Assembly: GCF_004363235.1 (NCBI RefSeq)
Contig: NZ_SNYW01000008.1
Span: 124,001 to 188,000 of the forward strand
DNA: 64,000 nucleotides
Direction: 5' to 3'
Origin: Dongia mobilis
Lineage (GTDB): Bacteria > Pseudomonadota > Alphaproteobacteria > Dongiales > Dongiaceae
Shown: in pieces, positions 1 through 8,258 of the stretch
How positions within the stretch are numbered: position 1 is the stretch's first letter
How the letters are laid out: every line of letters starts with the position of its first letter
Notes under the pieces: model-generated
Database searches by the model: none
Told to the model about the DNA's origin: nothing
The model's input: the letters and a program-made list of their open reading frames with translations, nothing else
Program-made: the position numbers and the translations under genes

Positions 1-678
1 ATCCAGCGCTGGGGCTTCGACTGGTGGCAGAAGACCTTCGTCTCGCTGGAGATCCACCAGCTGTTCAAGACTTCCTTCGCCATTGCCGGCTCGGTCACCG
101 TGATCGCCGTGGTGATCGCGCTCTTCGGCGCGCTCGCCTTCGCCCGCTATGACTGGAAGGGGCGCGGGATCTTCCAGAAGATCGTGCTGCTGCCGATCTT
201 CTTTCCGCAGACCGTGCTGGGCCTCGCCCTCCTGCTCTGGTTCAACGCGCTCGGCCTGCAGATGTCGTGGCAGACGGCGGTCTTCGCGCATCTGGTCTGG
301 ATCATCCCGGTCTGCACGCTGGTCATTTCGATCCAGGTCTATTCCTTCGACCCGGCCCTGGAAGAGGCGGCGTTCGATCTGGGCGCCAGCCGCTTCCAGG
401 TGTTCCGCGAGGTGACGCTGCCGGTGCTGTTTCCAGGCATCTTCTCCGGTGCGCTTTTCGCCTTCCTGCTCTCCTGGGGCAATTTCCCGCTTTCGCTCTA
501 CACCACCGGCGCCGACACGACGCTGCCCGAATATCTTTATTCCAAGATGATCGCCGGCTACACGCCGGGCGTCCCGGTGCTTGGCACCGCCTCGACGCTG
601 GGCGCCGGAATCCTGCTGCTCTGCGGCTATCTCCTCATCGTCTACCTGCGCCGCCGCCGCTCGGCGGATGGCGCCTGA
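1..678 (+). CDS. ABC transporter permease, PotC-like (5' partial)
   Basis: The reading frame is open from base 1 to the stop at 676-678, so the gene begins outside the window; the GTG at 100 is internal. The product is an integral membrane subunit of a binding-protein-dependent importer. Hydrophobic segments lie around codons 25-48, 55-80, 90-110, 140-165 and 195-215. Between them sits the cytoplasmic EAA loop (EEAAFDLGAS followed by LPVLFPGI), which docks on the ATPase. The sequence is typical of the spermidine/putrescine (PotC/YdcV) class, the usual last permease of such operons. An SDR gene follows 29 nt later on the same strand, next to a microcompartment locus. This suggests uptake of a small cationic amine such as an amino alcohol. 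The substrate is inferred, not shown. Confidence 0.85.
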   Translation: MQRWGFDWWQKTFVSLEIHQLFKTSFAIAGSVTVIAVVIALFGALAFARYDWKGRGIFQKIVLLPIFFPQTVLGLALLLWFNALGLQMSWQTAVFAHLVWIIPVCTLVISIQVYSFDPALEEAAFDLGASRFQVFREVTLPVLFPGIFSGALFAFLLSWGNFPLSLYTTGADTTLPEYLYSKMIAGYTPGVPVLGTASTLGAGILLLCGYLLIVYLRRRRSADGA

Positions 679-707
679 CCAGCAACTGGAAACCGGAGGT
701 CTCGACC

Positions 708-1490
708 ATGTTGGGTGCATCGCTCAAGGACAAATCCGTCATCGTCACCGGCGCCAGCAAGGGCATCGGCAAGGGCATCGCGCGGGTCTTCGCGCAGCAT
801 GGCGCCAAGGTGCTGGTGGTGGGGCGCGACCTCGCCGCGGCCGAGGCGACGGCGAAGGAATTCGTGGCGGCGGGCGGCACGGCCAGCGGCTTCTCCGCCG
901 ACGTGACCAAGCTTGCCGACATGGAGAAGATGGCCAAGGTTGCGGCCGAGCGCCATGGCGGCGTCGACGTGCTCTGCGCCAATGCCGGCGTCTTCCCGCA
1001 GGTGAAGATGGAGGAAATGTCGCCCGAGACCTGGGACGAGGTGATGGCGACCAACCTCAAGGGCACCTTCCTCTCGGTCAAGGCCTGCATTCCCTATCTG
1101 AAGAAAAGCGGGGCGGGGCGTATCGTCATCACCTCCTCGATCACCGGCCCGGTCACCGGCTTCCCCGGCTGGACCCATTACGGCGCCACCAAGGCCGGGC
1201 AATTGGGCTTCATGCGCACCGCCTGCATGGAGCTCGGCAAATACGGCATCACGGTGAATGCGGTTCTCCCCGGCAACATCGTGACGGAAGGCCTCAAGGA
1301 ACTCGGGCCCGAATACATGAAGGGCATGGCGGCGGCGGTACCGCTCGGCCATCTCGGCGAGGTCGAGGATATCGGCCATGCCGCGCTCTTCTTCGCCACC
1401 AAGGAAGCGGGCTACATCACCGGCCAGACCATCATCGTCGATGGCGGCCAGATCCTGCCCGAATCGCCCGACGCGCTCGCTCAGATGTAA
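708..1490 (+). CDS. SDR-family dehydrogenase, candidate amino-alcohol dehydrogenase
   Basis: A 260-residue classical short-chain dehydrogenase. The cofactor-binding TGASKGIG is at residues 14-21, NAG at 92-94, the catalytic Ser at about 143, and Tyr158/Lys162 in YGATK. The C-terminal VDGG is as in FabG-type enzymes. An ATG preceded by GGAG about 10 nt upstream fixes the start. Known RMM-type microcompartment loci encode an SDR that oxidises 1-amino-2-propanol to aminoacetone, and this gene occupies the matching place between the importer and the kinase/phospholyase operon. The fold is certain. The amino-alcohol substrate is inferred from context, and a generic 3-oxoacyl reductase remains possible. 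Confidence 0.8.
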   Translation: MLGASLKDKSVIVTGASKGIGKGIARVFAQHGAKVLVVGRDLAAAEATAKEFVAAGGTASGFSADVTKLADMEKMAKVAAERHGGVDVLCANAGVFPQVKMEEMSPETWDEVMATNLKGTFLSVKACIPYLKKSGAGRIVITSSITGPVTGFPGWTHYGATKAGQLGFMRTACMELGKYGITVNAVLPGNIVTEGLKELGPEYMKGMAAAVPLGHLGEVEDIGHAALFFATKEAGYITGQTIIVDGGQILPESPDALAQM

Positions 1491-1523
1491 GCGATAGAGG
1501 GTGGGGCCCGGTCGCGCCACCCG

Positions 1524-1567
1524 CTCACCTCATCCCCTCTCCCCTCGCGGGAGGGGGTCAGGGTGAG
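1524..1567. terminator. Imperfect inverted repeat between convergent genes
   Basis: The arms CTCACC...CCCCTC and GAGGGG...GGTGAG pair with a few mismatches around a CTCGCGG centre. The repeat sits between the stops of the SDR gene (+) and the AraC-type gene (-). It could act as a bidirectional terminator and also resembles the CCCTCTCC/GGAGAGGG intergenic palindromes common in alphaproteobacteria. No clear T-tract follows on either strand. Confidence 0.45.
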
Positions 1568-1583
1568 GGGGCCGACGTGAAGA

Positions 1584-2654
1584 CTAGTGCGCCTGTTTCC
1601 GGTATGCCCGCGGGCTCACCCCGGTCCACCGCGTGAAGGCGCGGGTGAAGGCGGAGAGCTCGGAATAGCCCAGCAGCAATGCGATCTCGGTCAGCGGCAA
1701 TTGATGCTGGTCGAGATACATGCGGGCGAGGGACTGGCGGGTCGTTTCCACCGCGTCCTTGTAGGTGAGGCCGGCCGCCGCCAGTTCCCGCTGGATGCTG
1801 CCCGGTGAGAGGCGCAGATCCTGGGCGATGCGCTCCAGCGCCGGATAGCCGTTGGGGAGAGAGACGCGGATCGCGGTCTTCACCCGCTCCACCAGGCCTT
1901 CATCGCCGCTCCTGTGCGAGCCCAGGGATTCGAGGCAGGTCCGCATCATGGTCATCAGCTGCAGGTCGGAGCCCGGCATGCCGCGTTCCAGCAGTTCCGG
2001 ACGGAAGACGAGGGCGTTGGTCGGCTGGCTGAAATAGACCGGGGCGTCGAATGCCGCCTCGTGCTCCTTCCACAAGGCCGGGCGCGGATGCTCGAAATGC
2101 ACCTCCAGCGGCGCCCAGCGCGGCCCGCAGCATTCGCGGATCACATTGGCGAACATGCCCAGCGACAATTCCGCATCCTGCCGCCGCTCGACGATCTCGG
2201 AGGCGTAGATCTGGTATTCCAGGCGCATCATGCCGTCATGGCCGCGCACCATGCGCATGCCGGAGGATTCCTGGTGGTAGTGGAAGAGGCGCACCAGATT
2301 GTCGAGGGCCACACCCAGGTTCGGCGCCGAGATGGCGGCATAGCCCCACATGCCCAAATCACGCGGCTGGAATTGCTGGCCGAACCACAGGCCGAAATTA
2401 CCGGCCTCGCGGCGGTCGCCGCCGATCTGTCGGGCCGCCTCCTCGAACAGGCGGCAATAGGAAGCCAGCTTCACCTTGAGCGTCGGCGCCCCCGCCATGT
2501 CCGGCGCGATGCCGGAATTGCCGAAAATGGAATCGACATCGCCGCCCTGGGCGCCGATGAAATCGACGAGGCCGGTCGCGGCCGCGGCCAGCACCACGGG
2601 TGCGGCATCGCCGCCGCGGGCGGAAGCGGAAAGATCCATCAGGGCGGAGGTCAT
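1584..2654 (-). CDS. AraC-family regulator (OruR/ArgR-like), likely regulator of the BMC locus
   Basis: 356 residues from the ATG at 2654, which has AGGAAGG about 8 nt upstream. A longer reading from 2732 adds 26 residues with no ribosome site. The first ~200 residues look like the arabinose-binding-type domain of OruR-like regulators. The C-terminal ~85 residues form the paired helix-turn-helix of AraC proteins, with the conserved signature ALLLGYSELSAFTRAF and the ending TGVSPRAYRK. It is transcribed away from the kinase-BMC operon and converges with the SDR, a typical layout for a local ligand-responsive activator. The inducer is unknown; the amino-alcohol substrate is a reasonable guess. 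Confidence 0.85.
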   Translation of the reverse strand: MTSALMDLSASARGGDAAPVVLAAAATGLVDFIGAQGGDVDSIFGNSGIAPDMAGAPTLKVKLASYCRLFEEAARQIGGDRREAGNFGLWFGQQFQPRDLGMWGYAAISAPNLGVALDNLVRLFHYHQESSGMRMVRGHDGMMRLEYQIYASEIVERRQDAELSLGMFANVIRECCGPRWAPLEVHFEHPRPALWKEHEAAFDAPVYFSQPTNALVFRPELLERGMPGSDLQLMTMMRTCLESLGSHRSGDEGLVERVKTAIRVSLPNGYPALERIAQDLRLSPGSIQRELAAAGLTYKDAVETTRQSLARMYLDQHQLPLTEIALLLGYSELSAFTRAFTRWTGVSPRAYRKQAH

Positions 2655-2992
2655 GGCGAACGTCCTTCCTGCCGGGGCCAGGCCGGCCGTGGATAAGCGG
2701 GAATGATGGCACGCCCGCATCGCCCGCTTCAAGGCCGATGGCTGCCACGCGCCGGCCGGGCGGGGTCAGCTGTCAAAATCATCCTGCCACGGGTCAAGCA
2801 CATGGCTGCCCAACGGGACTAGCCTCACGCCTGAGGTGGAAACATGCCGTCCGCGGAGCAGCAGCCGGCCGGTCGCTCCTGCACGAAATACCGCCAGACG
2901 GCGGATCGGACCGGGATCGGGCGGACGAAGCAGATACGGCCATTTTTTCATCCCCGGGCGAGATGCCCGGGCTGGGAGCGAGGATCAGGCTG
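2655..2992. promoter_or_regulatory. Divergent regulatory region, AraC gene / kinase-BMC operon
   Basis: 338 nt without a gene between the divergent starts at 2654 (-) and 2993 (+). ATGGCTGCC occurs twice in direct orientation, around 2739-2747 and 2803-2811, as would suit an AraC-type operator pair; CTGCCACG at about 2742 and 2785 is a second short repeat. A perfect 7-bp stem (CCCGGGC / GCCCGGG) with a 5-nt loop spans 2953-2971, just ahead of the kinase ribosome site and after a T6 run at 2943-2948. No convincing sigma-70 promoter was seen. The operator assignment is inference. Confidence 0.45.
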
Positions 2993-3991
2993 ATGAGCGG
3001 TGCGCTCACGACGGAACAATTGCTGAAGGCGGTCGACGAGGTGGCGGCGGCGAGCCTGCCCTGCTGGGGTCTGGAGGGTGCCGATCTCAGTTTGATCAAC
3101 CATTCCGAAAACTGGACCTACCGCGTCACCCCGAAAGGTGCCGCGCGGCCGGTGATACTGCGCGTGCACCGCGAGGGCTATCACACCATCAACGGCATCC
3201 GCTCGGAACTGGCCTGGATGCGGGCGCTGCAGGCGGAAGGCGGCGTCAAGACGCCCCAGGCCATCCCGGGCCGCAATGGCGAGGACATCCAGTCGGTATC
3301 GCATCCGGCCCTGAGCGTGGCCCGGCAATGCGTCCTCTTCGAATTTATCGACGGCATCGAGCCGCCGCAGGACAATCTGGTCGAGCCCTTCAAGCAATTG
3401 GGCGAGGTCACCGCCCGCTGCCACAATCACAGCGAGACCTGGAAGCGTCCGCCTTATTTCGAGCGCCTCGCCTGGGATTTCGAACATTCCTTCGGGCCCA
3501 ATGCCAATTGGGGCTCGTGGCGCGACGGGCCGGATTGCTCGCCGGACCGAGCTAAACTGCTGCAGCGCGCGGTCGACCTCATGGAACGGCGCCTCGCCCG
3601 CTTCGGCCAGGCGCCCAACCGCTATGGCCTCATCCATGCCGATTTCCGCCTCGCCAACCTGCTCCTCCACAATGGCGATGTGCGCGTCATCGACTTCGAC
3701 GATTGCGGCCTCGGCTGGTTTCTCTATGACGCCGGCACCGCGGTCTCGTTCTTCGAGGACCGGGCCGATGTGCCGGAGCTGATGGAGGCCTGGAAGGAAG
3801 GCTATCGCCGCGCCCGCGTGCTTCCCAAGGAGGACGAGGACGAATTGTGGACCTTCATCCTGATGCGCCGCATGACGCTGTTCGCCTGGATGGGCTCGCA
3901 TAGCGAGACCCTGCTGGCCCGGACCGAGGGGCCCGGCTATTCGACCGGCACCTGCGAACTCGCCGAGCGCTATCTCAGTCAATATTCCTGA
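2993..3991 (+). CDS. Aminoglycoside phosphotransferase-fold kinase, candidate amino-alcohol (1-amino-2-propanol) kinase
   Basis: 332 residues from an ATG with AGGA about 9 nt upstream; an in-frame ATG at 2963 would add 10 residues. The APH/choline-kinase fold is clear. The Brenner motif HADFRLAN is at 215-222 (catalytic D217, N222) and the magnesium-binding DFDD at 234-237. In RMM-class microcompartments a kinase of this family phosphorylates 1-amino-2-propanol to the phosphate ester. The gene is followed 16 nt later by the class III PLP enzyme expected to eliminate that phosphate, so the two act as a kinase/phospholyase pair. Related homoserine- or ethanolamine-type kinases are alternatives. 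The family is certain and the substrate inferred. Confidence 0.82.
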   Translation: MSGALTTEQLLKAVDEVAAASLPCWGLEGADLSLINHSENWTYRVTPKGAARPVILRVHREGYHTINGIRSELAWMRALQAEGGVKTPQAIPGRNGEDIQSVSHPALSVARQCVLFEFIDGIEPPQDNLVEPFKQLGEVTARCHNHSETWKRPPYFERLAWDFEHSFGPNANWGSWRDGPDCSPDRAKLLQRAVDLMERRLARFGQAPNRYGLIHADFRLANLLLHNGDVRVIDFDDCGLGWFLYDAGTAVSFFEDRADVPELMEAWKEGYRRARVLPKEDEDELWTFILMRRMTLFAWMGSHSETLLARTEGPGYSTGTCELAERYLSQYS

Positions 3992-4007
3992 ATCCCGGAG
4001 CAATCCC

Positions 4008-5300
4008 ATGCCCGATCACATGCCGCAGAGTCCCGAGAAGCGCGAATTCATCGCCAAGTCGAAGCAGTTCTGGAACCCGGCCAAGACCCAGGCCTGGCAG
4101 GACATGGGTGTCGACCTGGTGATCGACCGGCGCGAGGGCTACCTGCTCTGGGACATGGACGGGCGGCGGCTCATCGATCTCCACCTCAACGGCGGCACCT
4201 ACAATATCGGCCACCGCCACCCCGAGCTGATCGAGGTGCTCAATCGCGGCATGCAGCGCTTCGACATGGGCAACCACCATTTTCCCAACCAGGGCCGCAC
4301 GGCGCTCGCGGAAATGCTGGCGCGGATCTGCGGCGGCGACATGCACTACACGATGTATGCCTCGGGCGGCGCCGAGGCGATCGACATCGCCCTGAAGACC
4401 GCGCGAAACGCCACGCAAAGGCGCAAGATCGTCTCGATCATCAATGCCTATCACGGCCATACCGGCCTGGCCGTCGCTGCCGGCGCCGACCGATTCAAGA
4501 AGATCTTCCTCTCCGACCAGCCGGAGGATTTCGTCCACGTTCCCTTCAATGACCTGAATGCGATGGAGGACGCCCTCAAGGGCCGCGACGTCGCCTGCCT
4601 GATCATGGAGACGATCCCGGCCACCTATGGCTTCCCCATGCCGCTGCCCGGCTATCTCGCCGAAGTGAAGAAGCTGTGCGAGAGATACGGCGCGCTCTAT
4701 GTCGCCGACGAGGTGCAGACCGGCCTCATGCGCTGCGGCGAGATGTGGGGCTACCAGCGCTATGGCATCCAGCCCGACATCATGGTGACCGGCAAGGGCA
4801 TCTCGGGCGGCATGTATCCGATCGCCTGCGTGGTGGCGCGCGAACCCTATGCCGGATGGCTGAAGCAGGACGGCTTTGCCCATATGTCGACCATGGGCGG
4901 GGCCGAGCTCGGCTGCCTCGTCGCCATGAAGGTGCTGGAGATCCTCGAGCGCCCGACCATGAGGCCGATGGTGAACTACATCGCCGAGACCTTCCGCAAC
5001 GGCCTTCACGAGATCATGAAGCTCTATCCCGACTTCTTCGTCGGCATCCGCCAATGCGGCCTCGTCATGGGTCTCGAATTCGACTATCCGGAAGGCGCCA
5101 AGCCGGTGATGAAGCATCTCTACGAGAACGGCGTCTGGGCGATCTTCTCGACCCTCGACCCGCGCGTCCTGCAGTTCAAGCCGGGCGTCCTCATGACCGC
5201 GGATCTCTGCGCCGAGGTGCTGGAACGGGTCGAGCGCGCGGTGGGCCTTGCCCATGCCGAATGCATGGAGCGCGGCCGCCACAAGACGCGCGCGGCATGA
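4008..5300 (+). CDS. Class III PLP enzyme, candidate amino-alcohol-phosphate phospholyase
   Basis: 430 residues, fold type I class III aminotransferase family. Asp234 (in VADEVQTG) should bind the pyridine nitrogen and Lys263 (TGKGISGG) should form the Schiff base. GGAG precedes the ATG, and it starts 16 nt after the kinase stop. Family members such as ETNPPL/AGXT2L1 catalyse phospholyase rather than transaminase chemistry. In RMM loci the equivalent enzyme converts 1-amino-2-propanol O-phosphate to propionaldehyde, ammonia and phosphate. Tight coupling to a kinase upstream and an acylating aldehyde dehydrogenase downstream favours that reaction here. An ordinary omega-aminotransferase activity cannot be excluded from sequence alone. 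Confidence 0.82.
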   Translation: MPDHMPQSPEKREFIAKSKQFWNPAKTQAWQDMGVDLVIDRREGYLLWDMDGRRLIDLHLNGGTYNIGHRHPELIEVLNRGMQRFDMGNHHFPNQGRTALAEMLARICGGDMHYTMYASGGAEAIDIALKTARNATQRRKIVSIINAYHGHTGLAVAAGADRFKKIFLSDQPEDFVHVPFNDLNAMEDALKGRDVACLIMETIPATYGFPMPLPGYLAEVKKLCERYGALYVADEVQTGLMRCGEMWGYQRYGIQPDIMVTGKGISGGMYPIACVVAREPYAGWLKQDGFAHMSTMGGAELGCLVAMKVLEILERPTMRPMVNYIAETFRNGLHEIMKLYPDFFVGIRQCGLVMGLEFDYPEGAKPVMKHLYENGVWAIFSTLDPRVLQFKPGVLMTADLCAEVLERVERAVGLAHAECMERGRHKTRAA

Positions 5301-5314
5301 AGGGGTAACGCGAG

Positions 5315-6910
5315 ATGACTGCAATCGTTGAAGCCATCCTCGCCGGCGACCAGCGCGCCACCGGTGAAGCCGACATGATGCTGGAGAGCGCCGAATGGGC
5401 CGCCGCCGCCTTCGCGCGCTTCGACCGCGCCCGCATCGCCCGCATCGCCCGGGCCGCCGCCGATGTGGCCTATGCCCATGCCGGCGAGTTGGCGGACGCC
5501 GCCGTCGCCGAGACCGGATTCGGCGTGGCCGCCCACAAGAAGATCAAGAACGAGCTGACCTCCAAGGCGCTCCACGATCTCTACGCGGCCGAGGATTTCT
5601 GCTCGGCCCGCATCCGGGCCGAGCTCAAGATGGTGGAACTGCCGCGCCCGGCCGGCATCGTCTTCGCGCTGACCCCCTCCACCAACCCGGTCTGCAGCGT
5701 CTATTACAAGGTGCTGATGGCGCTCTTCACCAGGAACGCCATCATCCTCTCGCCGCATCCGATGGCGAAGAAATGCTCGGTCCGCGCGGCGAAGCTGATG
5801 GCCGAGGCGGCGGAAGCGGCGGGCGCGCCGCTCGGCGTCATCCAGGTAATCGAGCAGCCCAGCCTGCCCCTGATCGAGCATGTGATGAAAAGCCCGCGCG
5901 TCGGCGTCATTCTCGCGACCGGCGGCACGCCGATGGTGCGCGCGGCCTATTCATCCGGCAACCCGGCGATCGGCGTCGGCCCCGGCAACGCCCCGGTCCT
6001 GGTCGACGACACCGCCGATCTCAATGCGGCGGCAAAGCGCATCGTGGAATCGAAAAGCTTCGACAATTCCATCCTCTGCACTAATGAGAGCGTCGTCATC
6101 GCGGTGGAGAGCATTGCCGACCGCCTGCTGCAATCCCTGAAAGCCGCCGGCGCCCATGTGGCGAAACCGGAGGAGGTCGCAGCACTGCGCGAGCTGCTCT
6201 TCGGGCGCGGCACCTTCAATATCGACGTGCTGGGGAAATCGGCCATCGAGATTGGTGCCAAGGCCGGGCTCAAGCTGCCCGCCAATACGAAAATCATCCT
6301 TGCCGAGATCGACCGCATCGGCATCGACGAGCCCCTGTCGAAGGAGAAGCTCTGCCCGGTGCTGGGCTTCCTGCGCGTGCCGCATGCGCAGGCCGGCATC
6401 ACCCAGGCCCGCGCGCTCGTGCGCCTATCCGGCGCCGGCCATTCGGCGGCGATCCACAGCAAGCACGCCCCGACCATCCTCGCCTATGGCGCGGCGGTGA
6501 AGGCGCTCCGCGTCGTCGTCAACGCGCCGTGTTCCCAGGGGGCGGCCGGCTTCGGCACGCATCTCGCCCCCGCCTTTACCATCGGCACCGGCTATTTCGG
6601 ATCGTCCTCGGTGGGCGAGAATGTCGGCCCGCAGCATCTCGTGAACTGGACCCGCATCGCCTACAACGCCGACGCCGCGGAAGCCTTCGGCGGCTTCGAC
6701 GGACTCGACGCCTGGGCCGGCGGGCCGGCGCTGGCGCTGGGGCGCGAGGCGCCGATGACCCTGGGCCGCCTGCAGGAAGGCGCCGAGGCGGTGCAGAACC
6801 CGCCGCCGCAACCGCCGGGACGCGCGGGCGATACCGACGAGATGGCGCTGATGCGCGAAGAGATCCGCCGCATGGTGCTCGAGGAATTGCGCGGGGCGCT
6901 GCGCTCGTGA
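5315..6910 (+). CDS. CoA-acylating aldehyde dehydrogenase of the microcompartment core (PduP-like)
   Basis: 531 residues; oxidises an aldehyde, probably propionaldehyde, with NAD+ and CoA to the acyl-CoA. The ATGGTP segment (201-206) belongs to the cofactor-binding half, and Cys255 in SILCTNES is the catalytic cysteine. The catalytic domain ends near 475. A Pro/Gly-rich linker (NPPPQPPGRAG, 495-505) then leads to an amphipathic C-terminal helix at about 508-529 (MALMREEIRRMVLEEL). That architecture is typical of encapsulation peptides that attach cargo to BMC shell. The start follows AAGGGG, 14 nt after the phospholyase stop, and the shell genes begin 15 nt downstream. Family assignment is secure. 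Propionaldehyde is inferred from the RMM parallel. Confidence 0.9.
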   Translation: MTAIVEAILAGDQRATGEADMMLESAEWAAAAFARFDRARIARIARAAADVAYAHAGELADAAVAETGFGVAAHKKIKNELTSKALHDLYAAEDFCSARIRAELKMVELPRPAGIVFALTPSTNPVCSVYYKVLMALFTRNAIILSPHPMAKKCSVRAAKLMAEAAEAAGAPLGVIQVIEQPSLPLIEHVMKSPRVGVILATGGTPMVRAAYSSGNPAIGVGPGNAPVLVDDTADLNAAAKRIVESKSFDNSILCTNESVVIAVESIADRLLQSLKAAGAHVAKPEEVAALRELLFGRGTFNIDVLGKSAIEIGAKAGLKLPANTKIILAEIDRIGIDEPLSKEKLCPVLGFLRVPHAQAGITQARALVRLSGAGHSAAIHSKHAPTILAYGAAVKALRVVVNAPCSQGAAGFGTHLAPAFTIGTGYFGSSSVGENVGPQHLVNWTRIAYNADAAEAFGGFDGLDAWAGGPALALGREAPMTLGRLQEGAEAVQNPPPQPPGRAGDTDEMALMREEIRRMVLEELRGALRS

Positions 6911-6925
6911 GGAACAGCTAGCATC

Positions 6926-7525
6926 ATGGCCGAGCTCCGCTCCTTCATCTTCATCGACCAGCTGCAGCCGCAGACGCTCTGCTATATGGCGAGCGGCATG
7001 CGCGGCCGCCTGCCGCGTACCAACATGGCAGCGCAGATCATCGAGGTCGCGCCCGGGCTCGACATCGAGGCGCTGACCGACGTGGCGCTCAAACACGCCG
7101 ATGTCTCGGGCGGCATGCTGGTGGTGGAACGGCAATACGGCTATCTCGAATTCCACGCCCGCTCGACCGCGTCCGTAAAGGCGGCGGCCGAAGCGGTGCT
7201 GGAGGAGCTGGAGGCAAAGACCGCAGATGCGACCCCGCCCAGGATCCTCGCCTCGAAGATCGTGACGCGAATCGACCATGGCCACGCCTTCCTCATCAAC
7301 CGCAACAAATCGGGTTCCATGATCCTCCCCGGCGAATCGCTCTTCGTGCTCGAGATGCAGCCCGCCTCCTATGCCATCCTCGCCACCAACGAGGCGGAGA
7401 AGACGGCGAACATCAAGGTGATCGACTACCGCATGTTCGGCGCCACCGGCCGGGTCTATCTCTCGGGCGAGGAATCGGACGTGCGCATGGGCGCCGAAGC
7501 GGCTCTTGCCGCGCTGAACGGGTGA
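6926..7525 (+). CDS. Tandem-domain BMC shell protein (BMC-T, CsoS1D/CcmP type), first copy
   Basis: 199 residues made of two permuted BMC domains, about 1-98 and 105-197. Segments strongly resemble CsoS1D/CcmP: ELRSFIFIDQLQPQ at the N-terminus, IIEVAPGLDIEALTD and VERQYGYLE in domain 1, and NRNKSGSMILPGESLFVLE plus NEAEKTANI in domain 2. Proteins of this type form trimers that stack face to face and carry a large gated pore. It is probably a conduit for bulky cofactors or substrates. GAGGAAC lies about 14 nt ahead of the ATG. Its stop overlaps the GTG (7522) upstream of the next gene. It is a paralogue of the gene at 8687-9322. Confidence 0.92.
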   Translation: MAELRSFIFIDQLQPQTLCYMASGMRGRLPRTNMAAQIIEVAPGLDIEALTDVALKHADVSGGMLVVERQYGYLEFHARSTASVKAAAEAVLEELEAKTADATPPRILASKIVTRIDHGHAFLINRNKSGSMILPGESLFVLEMQPASYAILATNEAEKTANIKVIDYRMFGATGRVYLSGEESDVRMGAEAALAALNG

Positions 7526-7530
7526 TCGCG

Positions 7531-7974
7531 ATGCTGGACAAGGACATGATCCGCCACCTCATCCGCGACGTGATCGCCGAGGAAGTGCGGCACCTGAAGG
7601 CGAAACAGGCGGCGTCCCCGGCCGGCGAGACGGTCAGCATCCGCAGCGATGCCGATCTCGCCGCCTTTGCCCGCCGCGTGCTGGAACTGGCCGAGGATCC
7701 GAAGACCCGCGCCGCCATCGCCGCCGGGCGGCATCCGTTCCACCTCGCCGGCGCGGCACCGTCACCGGCGTCATCCGCCATGTCATCGCAGCGCATCGAC
7801 ACCCACCGGGTCGACACCCACCGGATCGACAAGGGCGTCGTCACCGAAGCCGTGATCGGCAAGCTGCCGAAGGGGACCCAGCGCCTGGTCCTCGCGGCGG
7901 GGGTCAGCATCACCCCGCTCGCCCGTGACAAGGCCAAGGCGCGCAACATCAGCATCGAAAGGATCGGACCATGA
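7531..7974 (+). CDS. Unrecognised BMC-locus protein with encapsulation-like N-terminal helix
   Basis: 147 residues from the ATG at 7531 (GGGTGATC upstream); a GTG at 7522 overlapping the previous stop would add three residues. Residues 4-22 (KDMIRHLIRDVIAEEVRHL) form an amphipathic helix much like BMC encapsulation peptides. The middle is Ala/Ser/Thr-rich, with a short repeat, IDTHRVDTHRID, encoded by a 15-nt tandem repeat at 7795-7824. The C-terminal ~45 residues carry a GVSITPLARDKAKARNI segment, similar in pattern to the T-P-x-A-x-D-x-A motifs of several BMC-associated proteins. It ends in an ATGA overlap with the pentamer gene. I do not recognise a family. A cargo-shell adaptor comparable in role to PduM or PduL tails is possible. 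Confidence 0.75.
   Translation: MLDKDMIRHLIRDVIAEEVRHLKAKQAASPAGETVSIRSDADLAAFARRVLELAEDPKTRAAIAAGRHPFHLAGAAPSPASSAMSSQRIDTHRVDTHRIDKGVVTEAVIGKLPKGTQRLVLAAGVSITPLARDKAKARNISIERIGP
7795..7824 (+). repeat. Two 15-nt coding tandem repeats
   Basis: TCGACACCCACCGG occurs twice in direct tandem at a 15-nt period, followed by a partial third copy. It encodes the repeated R/V-I-D-T-H unit in the linker of the unrecognised BMC-locus protein. Confidence 0.7.
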
Positions 7975-8228
7975 TCAGGGGCAAGGTCGTCGGCCGGTAC
8001 TGGGCGACGAAGCGCATCGAGCACATCCCCTCGGGCGCCTTTCTCGAGGTGGAGAGTGCCGGTGGCGCGCGCATGGTCGCCTTCGATGTGCTCGGCTGCG
8101 GCGAGGGCGAGGACGTCCTCATCGTCACCGGCTCCACCGCCGCCTCCTGGCTCGGCGGCGGCAAGATCCCGATCGACGCACTCATCATCGGCTCGCTCGA
8201 CGAGACCGGCAAATCGAAATCGAAATAA
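7971..8228 (+). CDS. BMC pentameric vertex protein (EutN/CcmL, BMC-P)
   Basis: 85 residues, the family's normal length. The opening IRGKVVGRYWATKR, the central FDVLGCGEGEDVLIVTGSTA and the closing IDALIIGSLDE are the hallmark strands and loop of EutN/CcmL proteins. These form pentamers capping the vertices of the icosahedral shell. It is the only vertex protein in the window. The start codon overlaps the previous stop (ATGA), indicating translational coupling. A Lys/Ser tail (GKSKSK) ends the protein. Confidence 0.94.
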   Translation: MIRGKVVGRYWATKRIEHIPSGAFLEVESAGGARMVAFDVLGCGEGEDVLIVTGSTAASWLGGGKIPIDALIIGSLDETGKSKSK

Positions 8229-8258
8229 CCAACCCATCCAGCAAGCAAGGAGAGCAAC

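Noticed and set aside
2943-2971. Rho-independent terminator before the kinase gene
   Set aside because: The T-run precedes the hairpin on the plus strand, and no T-run follows it on either strand.
3975-5324. Long minus-strand open frame opposite the phospholyase gene
   Set aside because: It is His/Ala/Arg-rich, lacks any family motif, and is the mirror of a well-supported coding frame in GC-rich DNA.
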